Shown here: positions 1 to 10,952 of the stretch, in pieces
How the letters are laid out: each line of letters begins with the position of its first letter
How positions within the stretch are numbered: position 1 is the stretch's first letter
Source of the DNA: Mesoplasma lactucae ATCC 49193
GTDB taxonomy: Bacteria > Bacillota_I > Bacilli_A > Mycoplasmatales > Mycoplasmataceae
DNA length: 64,000 bases
Direction of reading: 5' to 3'
NCBI RefSeq assembly: GCF_002441935.1
Contig: NZ_CP023668.1
Coordinates: forward strand, 186,001 to 250,000
Program-made: the position numbers and the translations under genes
The notes under the pieces: model-generated
Databases searched by the model: none
What the model was told of the DNA's origin: nothing
What the model saw: only the letters and a program-made list of their open reading frames with translations

Positions 1-1931
1 ATCCTGCTAAAGTCTTTGAATTTGGAGACGGAATTAACTTTAATGATTGAGAATTTAATCCTGGTAATAAAGCTTATGTTCAAGCTTCAGTTAAAGGAAG
101 CAAGTTAACTATTAAACCAGTTGCAATTGGTGACACTCAAGTTAGCTTACATAAAGTTGGATATATTGATATTGTTATTAACATTTCAGTTAAAGACAAA
201 GCTACAACTAAACCAACTGGTCCAAACTTAACACCAGATAAGGACGGAACTTATATTTTAAATACTTATGTTGGAATTACAAAAGATATTACTTTTGATG
301 AATCTATTAATTTAAGTTCTAATGTAGCTAATGTTAACGTTGCAAATAATGGAAACAACGAAAACATAACTTATAGAAAAGATAAGAATGTTTTATCTGT
401 TACTGGTAAAGTAGCTACAAATAACAATCCTGTTATCATTACAGTTCAATATCCTGGATATGATGAAATTACTATTAAGGTAAATGTTCAAAAACTTGAT
501 GTTCCAACAGTTACAGTTCCAGATAACAATCCAGGATGAAATAACAATGGAAATAATCAATATACATTAAATATGTTTAAAGGTGATAGTCAAACTATTA
601 GTTTTGGTTTAATTGATTTACCTAAAAAAACCGCTTTAACTAATAGTGACCCTAATGTTGTTGATGCACGTATTGAAGGAAAATTTGCCTTAAATAACCT
701 AGTTGTTATAGATGCTAAAAAGACTGGAAATTCTATCATAACTGTTAAAAAAGAAGGTATTGAAACTGTAACAATTAATGTTTTTGTTACTGAAAAACAA
801 ACAATCAAAATCGATGATAATAAATCAGACAATAATAACTTAACTGATGGTGTAGATGAATTCCACAAGAAGCTAAGCATTTATCAAGGAACTTCTGACA
901 CATTTAACTTCGGTACATCAATTACTTCTGATAATCTAAAAAACACAAATAATACTATCGCTTCAATAGAAGCCTTGGGAGATGTTGTTAAAGTAAATGC
1001 TTTGAAAACTGGGACAACAAAAATTACTATTACAAAACGTGGATTTAATGACTTAACAATTGATGTTACTGTTTTACCAACAAGAAATATCCCAGATGAA
1101 CCAATCGGAGATATTGATGGATCAAATAACCATTACTCAATGATTATTGATGTTGAAGATACTAATAAGATAACTTTCCCACATGTTGATTTAACTAATG
1201 GAAAAATCAGCGTTGTTGATATAGACCAAAATACAAAAGCAAAACACGTATCTTATAAAGTTGATAAAAATAACTTAAGCGTTACTGGATTATCAAAAGG
1301 AAAATCAAAAATGACTATTAATGTTCCTGGTTATAATGAAATCACAATTGATATCACTATTAATCAAAAACAAATGATTCCAGAAGGTGGAGGAGTTATT
1401 CCAAGTGGTGATGGATACAATGTAACAATGAGACCAAATGTTCACCAAAAATTTGATTTAGGAAATATTAGTGGGTTAACTCAAAAAGATGTTGTCTTTG
1501 ATTCAAACTATGTAATTGCTAGATTAGATGGAAATACTTTAGATGTTTATACTCTTCAAACTCCAACTGATAGAACAACAATTACTATTAAGAAAAAAGG
1601 ATATGAAGATCTAAAAATTAATATTAGAATCCTTAATACTCCACTTGGAAAAGTTACTATGAGTACTAATAAGGTAGACTTAAAAGTTGGTGAATCACAA
1701 ACTATTGAAATCACAAACTGAACAACTTTAGTAACTGGTTATGATTTAACAATGAATAATGTAAGAGATGATCAAGGAAGAAGAATTCAAACTAATCCTT
1801 ATTACGTTGTTCAAGTTCAAGATCACGGTCAAGGTAAAATTCAATTAACTGGAATGAAACCTGGAACTTCTGAACTTACTGTTTCATTTAACGGTGGTTA
1901 TTCAACTGTAAAGATTACTGTAACAAAATAA
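1..1931 (+). CDS. Surface protein of Ig-like (BIG-type) repeats, 5' end outside window
   Basis: Open from base 3 to the TAA at 1929-1931, reading TGA as Trp; the start lies upstream, so no signal peptide is visible. The 642 residues are tandem units of about 95-100 residues, each beginning with an aromatic strand such as YTLNMFKG, followed by a D/N-rich core and ending in a strand like GYDEITIKVNV. Pro/Gly/Asn/Asp linkers separate units. The last unit (KVDLKVGESQTIEI...GTSELTV) looks like a classical BIG_2 fold. The unit is the same as in the larger protein at 2294-7369, so the two are paralogues. Known BIG-repeat proteins are extracellular adhesins; a surface role here is inferred. Confidence is high for the gene and moderate for function. 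Confidence 0.85.
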
Positions 1932-1970
1932 AAACCTTTTTTAACACTTAAAAATTACATAATTCTTAAA

Positions 1971-2010
1971 AGAACTAAGACCTTAGAAAAGTCCTAGTTC
2001 TTTTTTTCTT
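1971..2010 (+). terminator. Rho-independent terminator of the repeat protein gene
   Basis: An 11-base arm starting AGAACTAAG pairs with CTAGTTCT, with one mismatch, and is followed by a run of T. It lies 40 bases after the stop codon. Confidence 0.8.
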
Positions 2011-2017
2011 TTACCTC

Positions 2018-2045
2018 TTAACATAATTTTTGCTAAGAGTATAAT
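2018..2045 (+). promoter_or_regulatory. Sigma-70-type promoter for the structured leader RNA
   Basis: TTAACA (2018-2023), a 16-base spacer and TATAAT (2040-2045). Transcription would start near 2052, about 240 bases upstream of the next start codon, leaving a long untranslated stretch. Confidence 0.65.
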
Positions 2046-2051
2046 GATTTA

Positions 2052-2247
2052 AGATAAAAGAAGAATGTTTTATTGCTAAATAAAACAATGACTTCTTGAA
2101 GTTAATAAAATGAGAAATTTATAAATAAAGAAAAACTTTAATATAACAGGGGAAAAATATTTTAAAGTTTTTTAAAAGTGATTTATTTAAGAAAAACTAA
2201 ATAAACGAGAAAAAAGGTTTGATAAGCGTCAGCAACCTTTTTTAACG
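2052..2247 (+). ncRNA. Candidate structured small RNA or attenuator leader
   Basis: Between the promoter at 2018-2045 and an intrinsic terminator at 2210-2247 lies about 190 bases without an open frame but with several perfect hairpins: 2066-2074 with 2079-2087 (9 bp), 2131-2140 with 2163-2172 (10 bp) and 2182-2189 with 2198-2205 (8 bp). It does not carry the signatures of SRP RNA, tmRNA or RNase P RNA. It may be a free small RNA or a leader that attenuates the large lipoprotein gene 47 bases further on. Low-complexity AT sequence makes chance stems likelier, so confidence is moderate. Confidence 0.45.
2210..2247 (+). terminator. Intrinsic terminator upstream of the giant lipoprotein gene
   Basis: A perfect 10-bp stem, AAAAAAGGTT (2210-2219) with AACCTTTTTT (2234-2243). 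It stands before rather than after a gene, so it either ends a small RNA or works as an attenuator. Confidence 0.7.
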
Positions 2248-2293
2248 TGTATTTTTTATAAACCCCATTTTTTTAGAAGGGAAACTAAAAATT

Positions 2294-5200
2294 ATGAAGA
2301 AATTTTTAAGCTTACTTGGAGCAATTACTTTAACTGCCTCAGCTACTAGTGGAGTTGTAGCTTGTGGGGTTACTGCTGATAGTCAAATCCAACCACCAGA
2401 TGGTGATTCAAGTAGAATAAAAAGTCTTGAAAAACAAGTTGCAGATCAAAAGAAACAAATTAGTGATTTAGAATCAGAAAGAGATAGTTTAGAAAAACAA
2501 CGTAATGATTTAACAAAAAATCTAGCAGAAGCTAAACAAGAACAAGACATATTAGTCAAAACTGTTGATGATTTAACTGCTGATAACAAAGCAAAGGACA
2601 AAAAGATAACTGAATTAGAAGGAACTAAAGCAGTTTTAGAAAGTAAATTAAGCGACTTACAAAGTAAATATGACTCACTTTCTAAAGAATTAGAAGATGC
2701 CAAAAAAGAACTTCTAGGTGTTGAACAACAACGTGACTTATTAGAATGAAAATGTGCTCAATTAGATCAAGAACGTCAACGTTTACAAGGTGAACTTGAT
2801 AAAGAACGTGAAGCTAATGAACGTAATAAAACTGAAATCAAAGTTCTTGAAGGAACTATTCAAAATTTAATTAATAATTCTGATAAAAATGATCAAGCAG
2901 CCCAAGAAAAGATTTCTCAATTAGAACAACAAAAAGAAGCTTTGATTCAAGCTGGTAATGAATCACTTAGAAAAATTAGTGGCTTAGAACAACAAATTAA
3001 AAAATTAGATAAACAAATTGATGGTTACAAAGCTCAAATTGAATCATTAAAAAATGAATTAACTGATTTAACTAACAAATATAACTCAGCTTTAAATGAG
3101 TTGAAAATTGCTTATATAGATATTTTGAATTTAAAAAATCAAATTCAAGACTTAAATTCTACAATTGAAGATGCTAGAAAAGTAATTAAATACCAAATTG
3201 GAAGAATTGAAGATTTAAATAATCAGATTTCAACTCTTAACAAGAACATTAATAAATTAAATTCTGATTTAATAAGAGTTCAAAGAGAATGAGAAAAAGC
3301 AGCTGAAGCATATGAACTTTCACAAGAAGCTTTAAACAAAGCTGTTGCAGAAATTTCTAAATTACAAGGTGAATTAGAAAAAGCTATTAAAGATAAAGAA
3401 AATAGTTCAGTAAGTATTGCTGATATGAATATCTATACTTCTCAATCTAAATCTCCAATTATTATGGCAAATTTCTTAAATACACCTCTTGTTTGAACTG
3501 AAATAATTAATCACAATATGGAAATTAATAATGAAATGCCACAAGAAGCAGGAATTATTAACATTAATAATGAAACAGGACAAATTACCGGACTTAAAGC
3601 AGGTGATGCATGAGTTCAATTTAAAGCTGAACATATTCGTCCCGTGACATTTAAAATAACTGTAACAAATCCAAATGATCCAAACCCAAGCACTGGAGGA
3701 GATGGTGGATTAACACCAGTAAATCCAGATCCAAAACACCCAGATAAACCTTTAAATCCTGCGGATCAAAACTACAACTTAACTGTTTATCAAAATACAA
3801 CTAAAACAATTACTTGAGCCCAAGGAATTAATTTAACTAATGAAATGATAACAACTACTCCTGATAATGTAGTTGATTGAATTGTTAATGGAAACGTTTT
3901 AAAAATTACTGGTAAAACTGTAGCAAATACTAAGATGGTTATTGATATTCCAAATTATCCACAAATAACAATTAATATTACTGTTTTAGGACAATCTCCA
4001 ATTACTCCACCAGATAACGGTGGAACTGGTGGAGACAACGGAAATGGTGGAATTACACCAGTTGATCCAAATGATTTAAGTAAAGGATACAAACTTGAAC
4101 TTTTTGAAAAAGAAACTAGAAAAATTAATTTAGGAACTACTTTAACTAAACCTGAAGCAAAATTCTCAAGTGAAGGTGTTGCTAGTCAATCAATTGCTGG
4201 TGAAATCTTAACAATTGCTGGTCTAAAACCTGGAAATACTATTTTAACTATTACAACTGAAAAGAATGGTACTCTAACTATTCAAATTACTGTTGATAAA
4301 TTAAATAATGTAACACCAACAGACCCAGACTTAAAACCAGGTGAAAATGGTCAATACAACTTATCAATGTATACTGGTGATGTTAAAGATATTACTTTAC
4401 CAAAAATTAATATTCCAACCAATGCTGATTTAACAAGTAGTAATGAAACTGTTGCTACTGTAAAAAGAAAATCAAACAACGTAATTACAATTTCAGCCTT
4501 AACTGCTGGTCAATCTACAATTACACTTGCAAATATTCAAGGTTATGAAAACTTTGTTATTAACTTAACAGTTGATCAAACTAAAACCGCAAAACCGGGA
4601 GATGGAAGTGGACTTGTTCCAGATCCTAGTGATAAAACTGGAAACACTTATAAAACAACTGTTTATATGGGCGAACCAAGAATAATTACATTTAATGGTG
4701 TTGATGATTTAACCAATGCTGCTGTTGATGTTGTTACTAACCCTGATATTGTTACTGCATCACACAATAGCAATTCATTATTACCTAACCAATTGGAATT
4801 AACTGGTAAACAACCTTCAAAAAATGAAGCAAAAGTAACTGTTAAAATTCCAGGTTATAACTTAATTACAATTTTTGTAACTGTTAAAGATAAAACAAAC
4901 ATCACACCTCCAACTGATGGTGGAGATAATGGTAATAATGGTGGAATTGTACCAACACCTGGAAAAGATCATGAATATGATTTAAAAATGTTTGTTAACG
5001 AAACAAGAAACATTAACATGGGTGTTGATATTACTAACGCTGATATCAAACAAGTAACAGAAGAAGGTCAAAAACAACTTGTAAGTTTTGAAAAAGATTC
5101 TAATAATTTAAAAATCACTTCAAACACAAATACAGGAGTTGCTACTTTAATTGTTTCAATGGAAGGCTATAACACTACTAAGATTCATGTTAGTGTTCAA

Positions 5201-7369
5201 CCTAACAAAGATTTCCCACCAGTAACTCCTGGTGAAGGAAATGGTAACTTAAAACCTATTGACCCAAGTAATCCTTACTTAATGTCAATGGAAATGTTTG
5301 TTAATGATACAAAGAACATTGATTTAGGTGTTCAACTATCTGATAAAGACATTACAATAGACAATGCATTATTAACAACTAAAGCAAATGGAACTAATTT
5401 AGAAGTAAAATCTGGTGCAACTAGTGGTCCTTCTCAAATTAAAGTTAAAGTTGAAGGATACAATGAAATTACAATTAATGTAACTATTAAACCCAATGGA
5501 AATACAGGTAATCTACCTGACCCAAGTGATAACAACGGATTAACTCCAAATGGAGAAAATAAATTTACATTACAAATGTTTACTAATGAAGATAAGCCAT
5601 TTGATTTAGGTGCTAACTTAATTGGTGCAGAAATTGCATATCAACCTACAATCAATGGAGTTGTTACAACTGGTACTCAAAAAGGACTTGAAATTAAAAC
5701 TGGTGCTAATACTGGTAAAACAACAATTACCATTACTAAATACGGATTTAATACAATCACTATTGATTTAACAATTAGTAAACGTCAACCAATTACTCCA
5801 CCAAATCAAGGAGGAGGAAACAATGGATTTGAACCATCAGATCCTAAAAATCCTGATAATGGAGTTTGAAACTTAATTATTGGAATTAATCAAACTGTTT
5901 CAATTAATGTTGGTATTGATTTAACTGACCCAAAAGCTTTAGTTAAACCTGTTAATGACGATAATGATGAATACTTCAGTTTCGTTAAAGACCCAACAAA
6001 CAGACAAAACTTATCTGTAACCGGAAAACAACCAAACGAAAACAAAGGAAGTCAAATTATCATTAGTGTTCCAGGACACAATGATTTAACAATTAATGTA
6101 ACTGTTCAAAACAGAAACTTTACTCCACCAAATACAGGAAATGGAGTAGAACCAACAGATGATCCAAACGTATATAAAGTAAATATGTATGTTAACGATA
6201 TTAAATTTGTTGACTTCCCAAGTAGTACAATCAAAAATGGAAAAATTGATTTTGATAACAATTTATTCGCAGATGTCAGCTGAGTTTCTACTGTTAATTC
6301 ACTATCTATTAAATCTAATCAAATTGCTACACAAACTCGCATTATAATTACTCAACCAGGTTATAATCCATTAACACTTGTTGTAAACATACAAGATAAT
6401 AATTCATTTGATATTCCAGCAGATAGTGGATTAACAACTGATAGTAATGGTGCATTTCATTTAGGAGTTCACATTGGAGAAACTAAATTTATTAAACTTA
6501 ATGCTGATTTAGTAGGCGATAACGCCGTAGTTAGTTCTTCTGATCAAAACATCAATGCTACTATTAACCATAATGGTAGTGTTGCTGTAACTGGAAAAAA
6601 AGCAAATAAAGATTCTGTATTAACTGTTTATGATCAAAAACAACATAAAGAAATTAAAGTTCATGTTGAAGTTTATGCGAATGTTACACCAGACCCAATA
6701 ACTGGAGATGGTGATGGATATTTAAATGGTCCTGATGAAAACGGTCAATATTCTCTAGTTCTATATACTACTGATAACAGAACAATTAATTGACCAAGCG
6801 CTGATACAAGTAACGCAAAAGATAAATTTTCTCCAGATAATGGAGTGATTGAATTCACACCAGGTGCACATTCATTCACACTTAGTGTTGCAAACTCAAT
6901 TCCAAGTGGAAATGAAATGAAAACTCAATTAACAGTTACTAACGTAATTGGATATAATCCATTAATAATTAACATTACTGTTAAATATGCTAAACAACCT
7001 CTTTTACAAGGTAGCACATTAGTTCCTGTTGATGGTAATAACCCAAACAATGCTAGTTATAACTTAAATACAGGCGTTGGTACTAAAAACATAATTTCTA
7101 TTAATGCAGATGGTCAACCTATTTCTTTAGTTGGACGTGGGGTTGAAATTTATGGTGATAACATTATTTCTATAAACACTGAAGAATATGTCTTAGTTGA
7201 TAGTTCTTCAAAAGCGAATATTGAATATGAAGTTGGTCCTAATCTAAAAGATGGTTTAACAAACAACCAAATTAGTATTACGATTCTTGACTCAAGTTTA
7301 AATGGAAAAACATTTAGACTTTACATCGCTGGATTCTACCTATGTTCAGTCACAATTAATTTAAATTAA
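2294..7369 (+). CDS. Giant lipoprotein: coiled coil plus about 12 Ig-like repeats
   Basis: 1691 residues, reading TGA as Trp throughout. The N-terminus is a lipoprotein signal with lipobox GVVAC and lipidated Cys24, preceded by SD-like AGAAGGGA. Residues about 35-390 are heptad-rich, high in K/E/Q/L, with almost no Pro or Gly: a long coiled-coil stalk. A BIG_2-like domain follows (about 390-470, GQITGLKAGDAWVQF), then about twelve repeats of ~98 residues, starting near 493, 598, 687, 785, 894, 993, 1091, 1191, 1293, 1387, 1485 and 1588. Each has an entry strand (YKLELFEKETRKINLG type) and an exit strand (GYNEITINVTI type), joined by P/G/D/N linkers. The architecture fits a membrane-anchored stalk displaying an adhesin-like rod; ligand unknown. 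Repeat-number variation by recombination with the paralogue upstream is plausible. Confidence 0.9.
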
Positions 7370-7380
7370 AATAATTTTTA

Positions 7381-7410
7381 AAACTCTGTTAAAAACAGTG
7401 TTTTTTATTT
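7381..7410 (+). terminator. Terminator of the giant lipoprotein gene
   Basis: AACTCTGTT (7382-7390) pairs with AACAGTGTT (7394-7402) with one mismatch, followed by T-rich sequence. Confidence 0.7.
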
Positions 7411-7425
7411 ATTTTGAAATAAATC

Positions 7426-7452
7426 GGGACAATTTCATGATTTTTATCTTAT
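7426..7452 (+). promoter_or_regulatory. GGGAC-N16-TCTTAT element, copy A
   Basis: GGGAC at 7426-7430, 16 bases, then TCTTATTC from 7447. It lies just after the preceding terminator and 95 bases before the lipoprotein start at 7548. It matches the copy in front of recA in both boxes and spacing. The lipoprotein also has a possible ordinary TATAAA at 7510, so the target of this copy is unclear. Confidence 0.55.
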
Positions 7453-7547
7453 TCTTTATTAAAGGCACAAAACTTAAATAATACAAGATACATATATAAG
7501 TGTGTTTGTTATAAAATTAAGTCATAAAATTGAGGGAGAAAAATTTT

Positions 7548-8321
7548 ATGAAAAAATTATTATCTATATTAGGAGCCGTTGGTTTGACTGCAACAGCTTC
7601 TAGTTCAGTTGTTGCTTGTTCAAGCGACAAAGCAACTGTTAAAGTCGATGGGAACATCATAGAAAATGATGCTAAGACAATGAAGTTTACTATTAGTCAA
7701 GGTGACGCTTCTAAACTTGGGATTATTAAATTAACAGATAGCACATATTCAATGAATAAAGATGATGGAATGGATTTAAACAATCTTATATCAACAAGTA
7801 AACAAGCATTACTTTCTACAGTAACTTGTGATCCATCTACAGGTGTTGTAAACGGATTAATGAGAGCAGCAGTTAATATTCCAAATAACTCACAAGTTAA
7901 ATTCAAACTTGCTAATAAACAAGTTTTAGGAATTGATTTAAAAGCTGATTTAGTTGCAAACACTTTTTATTCACCAGATTTAAAAGATATCATTATTGAT
8001 AACTCAAATGGAGATACAGTTGTCAATGCACAATATAAATTATCAAAACCAAAAGACAAAGAAGGAGTTTATGAACCATCAACAATTGCCTTTGATAGCA
8101 AAAGTATTGCTGCTAATACTTTAATTGGAGTAGTTGTCCTTTCAGAAGAAACAGCTTTCAAAAGCGATAATGGAGTTAATATCTCATATGATCAAAGTAC
8201 TCATGTTGTAATCATTGCTCCATCAAATACCACTAAAAAAGCTGATTTACAAAAAGCGTTCACAATGAATAGTGCTGATCCTTTATCTTGAAAATTAGTT
8301 GTTTCAATTCAAATTGCTTAA
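7548..8321 (+). CDS. Lipoprotein, small paralogous family member 1
   Basis: 257 residues. I chose ATG 7548, which follows GAGGGAGAAA at a good distance; a TTG at 7530 in the same frame lies upstream of that SD and would spoil the signal peptide. The leader MKKLLSILGAVGLTA ends in the lipobox VVAC with Cys24, followed by SSDKATVKVD. The body has no transmembrane segment and no motif I recognise. An internal TGA (8289) is Trp near the C-terminus (WKLVVSIQIA). The leader and first residues of the mature chain are nearly the same as in the next gene, showing recent duplication. Expected location is the outer face of the membrane; function unknown. Confidence 0.9.
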
Positions 8322-8421
8322 TTAGTTAATTTAAAAAAACGATTATGTTAAGAATTCATTTTACATACATAAGTGTAAGAATGGTAAAATGCACATAATA
8401 TAAAACAAAGGAGATAAAATA

Positions 8422-9162
8422 ATGAAAAAATTATTATCTATTTTAGGAGCTGTTGGATTAACTGCAACTGCTTCAACTGCAGTTGTTGCTTGTTCAAGTG
8501 ACAAAGCAGGCGTTAAAGTTGATACAACTGATACAGCTTCAACCAATAGTGCTAACTTTAAAATTAGTGCCGAAGATGCAAAGAAATTAGAAATCGTTAA
8601 ACAAGATTCAAATAATAAATGAGTTTTAAACACTGATTCTGGAAAAGAAATTAAATTTTCTACTTCAAAAGATCACAGAGTTGCTATAACAGATGCTTCA
8701 GCAAACGCAGAAACAGGTGAAGTAACTGCTGTAATGCAATCTGCAGTTAAGATTTCAAGTGATACTCAAGTTAAATTTAGTTATGGTAAAAAAATCTTAG
8801 GTGTAACTTTAAAACAAGATTTACAAGCAAATGCTCCAGTTATTAACGGAGCTGACGCTACAGTTGATGGTGGTCAAAAACCATATGTTAAGTCAAGTTA
8901 CTCATGAGCGAAAGGTAATAGACCACAAACATTAACTATTCCAGTTGATAATGCATCAACCATTGGAGAATTAACATTTAGTGAAGAAGGCCAAGATCCT
9001 TCTTTCAAAAATAACAACATTTCTTTTGCTTTAAGTGAAGATAAAAAATCTGTTGTTGTTACCGCAACATCAAAAGACACTAAATTTGCATCAGCAAAAG
9101 CATTTACTTTAAAAGGTGCTAATGGTACATGAACCACAGAGGTTTGATTCCAAGCTCTTTAA
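8422..9162 (+). CDS. Lipoprotein, small paralogous family member 2
   Basis: 246 residues, SD AAAGGAG upstream, Cys24 in lipobox VVAC. The N-terminus (Cys-SSDKAGVKVD) closely copies that of the gene at 7548, and the middle shares the pattern of a sentence-like segment (GEVTAVMQSAVKISSDTQVKF here, GVVNGLMRAAVNIPNNSQVKF there), so the two are tandem duplicates. The C-terminus ends with a Trp-rich strand (TWTTEVWFQAL, Trp encoded by TGA). Probable beta-rich extracellular lipoprotein; function unknown. Confidence 0.9.
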
Positions 9163-9180
9163 TAAAATAAAATAGTTGTA

Positions 9181-9213
9181 AAACATTACTTTTTTCAAAG
9201 TAATGTTTTTCTT
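9181..9213 (+). terminator. Terminator after lipoprotein 2
   Basis: AAACATTACTTT (9181-9192) pairs perfectly with AAAGTAATGTTT (9197-9208), followed by T-rich sequence. Confidence 0.85.
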
Positions 9214-9292
9214 TTCCCAAAAATTCTTTTTTAATATATAATTTCGAAGTAAAAATAATTTTTAAGGAAAAGAGAATTAAAGGGAAATGAAA

Positions 9293-9793
9293 ATGAAGAA
9301 ATTCTTAGCAATTGTTGCTGCAGTTGGACTAACTAGTTCAATTACAAGTTCAGTTGTTAGTTGTACTAATCAAAATAATACTTCTAAAGTTAGGGCTGAA
9401 GTTGATGAGGCTGGCCCAAAAGATATTGCTGATGGAATAATCAAAGTAACTCAAGCAATTAACTTGCGATTACTTCCAACTCCAGAAATTGGTTCACCAC
9501 AAGAATATAAACCATTCTTGAACTGACCCCCCAATAATCAATTAGAAAAAGAAGGAGTTATTCTAAAATTAAGTGATCCTAAAAAAATTGATGATAAAGG
9601 AATTAAATTCACTTTAGCATCAAAAGAAAATCTTCCAAATGGAACTAAAATCACTTTTGAGCTTAGACCTGGTGGAAGTGATATTCCAACTGATAACTCT
9701 CAATCTACTAAAATTAATTCTTCTACTTACCTTGAAGTTACTATTGTTGGCGACTTACAAGGAACTAACCCAACTTCTAATAAAGAAAATTAA
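9293..9793 (+). CDS. Small lipoprotein, family member 3
   Basis: 166 residues. Two in-frame ATGs exist at 9287 and 9293; the SD AAAGGGA ends at 9285, so 9293 has the proper spacing and gives the canonical MKKFLAIVAAVG leader with Cys24 in lipobox VVSC. The mature chain starts TNQNNTSK and contains DPKKIDDKGIKFTLASKE and LPNGTKITFELRPGG, echoing the strand pattern of neighbouring lipoproteins. A TATAAT at 9237-9242 could be its promoter. It is shorter than its neighbours; function unknown. Confidence 0.85.
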
Positions 9794-9811
9794 ATAAATT
9801 TAAAATAATTC

Positions 9812-9838
9812 GGGACAAATGATAATAATTCTTCTTAT
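9812..9838 (+). promoter_or_regulatory. GGGAC-N16-TCTTAT element, copy B, inside a terminator arm
   Basis: GGGAC at 9812-9816, 16 bases, TCTTATACC from 9833. The second box lies inside the left arm of the terminator at 9821-9869. A transcript starting about seven bases downstream would contain only the right arm and so escape termination. The lipoprotein at 9986 is 147 bases further on and has its own standard promoter. Confidence 0.5.
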
Positions 9839-9869
9839 ACCTATATGAGAAGGATTATTGTCTTTTTTT
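9821..9869 (+). terminator. Long terminator hairpin after lipoprotein 3
   Basis: A 16-base left arm (9821-9836) pairs with 9847-9862, including several G-T wobbles, and is followed by seven T. Confidence 0.8.
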
Positions 9870-9914
9870 GTTTTTCTTTGAAAACTGAATAATTTATAAA
9901 ACTCATAAATCTAT

Positions 9915-9944
9915 TTGAGAAGTTAACTAACTTTTAGATACAAT
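9915..9944 (+). promoter_or_regulatory. Promoter of the lipoprotein at 9986
   Basis: TTGAGA (9915-9920), 18 bases, TACAAT (9939-9944), 42 bases before the start codon. Confidence 0.5.
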
Positions 9945-9985
9945 AGAACTAATATAAAGATATATAAGGGATTTAAAAGATAATT

Positions 9986-10789
9986 ATGAGAAAATTTTTA
10001 ACTTTACTAACTGCTTTTAGTTTTACAACAACCATAGTTAGTCCGGTTGTCAGTTGTACGAAAACAACTGTTAGTAAAACTGCTAACTTAAGTTATTATG
10101 ATTCTTTTGCAACCACTAAGTTTACTAGTAAAGAAGCACAAGAATTAGGGTTAACTAAAATTATTGATGATCAAGAAAGAATTATTTTAAATTCTAGTTG
10201 ATTAACAACAAATTATAAAGATGGACAAGTTGTTGCTTACTTAAATGAAAACCAAAATGAAGGTGGGGTTGCCTTAACAATTAGTTCAACTGTTTATATT
10301 CCTAAAAATAAGAAGATAACTTTTAAAGTTCCAAACACTAATAAAGCTTTTGCTATTAGTTTTGATAAATCTTTAGTTGGTTATTCTAAAACTCATGTAA
10401 ATGCGCAAGTCGGGACATTAGTACAAAGCGGATTACCAGCAGCAAAAGTTGAATTAAGTTATGACATTGCTCATCGCTTAAATCTAACCGATTATGATGA
10501 GAAGTCTAATACTTATGTTCCGGGTTTAAGCCTCACAAATAAAAAGATACAAAACTTTAAAAATGGCGATATTGCTTGAGGGTTTATTTCTTTAGCAAAT
10601 CAAGATAATACTAATTTTGTATTCAATACTTTTAGTTCAAGAGTAGATGGATCGATAGCCATAATTATTCAATCTGATAATTATTTCGATGGAACATTAA
10701 CATGAAGATTTAAAAATTCAATTGGGACAGGAATTCGAGATTTAGAAATAGATATTCTTGGTTTGAACGGTATTCGTTTACAAATTTAG
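9986..10789 (+). CDS. Lipoprotein, diverged family member 4
   Basis: 267 residues. The leader begins MRKFLTLLTAF, with Cys24 in lipobox SPVVSC. The mature part has a domain plan like that of its neighbours: a strand with TSKEAQELGLTKI, then GGVALTISSTVYIPKNKKITFKV, matching the MRAAVNIPNNSQVKFKL segment of the 7548 protein. It is more diverged than the 7548/8422/10953 group. TGA is Trp at three sites. SD is weak. Probable surface lipoprotein of unknown role. Confidence 0.85.
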
Positions 10790-10952
10790 CTTTTATAACT
10801 TTTAGATTGTATACAATCATAATATTTCTCTTTTAATTCTATTTAAAAGGCTTTTTCATTAAGTTATAATTTCAAATGTGATTAGAAAGGAAATTCTTTC
10901 TTTCTATAAAAACTTATTTAAAAATAGAAATCTTATTTAGGAGATAAATAAA

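Noticed and set aside
7530-7547. TTG 7530 as lipoprotein start
   Set aside because: It includes the SD in the coding region and adds charged residues before the signal peptide.
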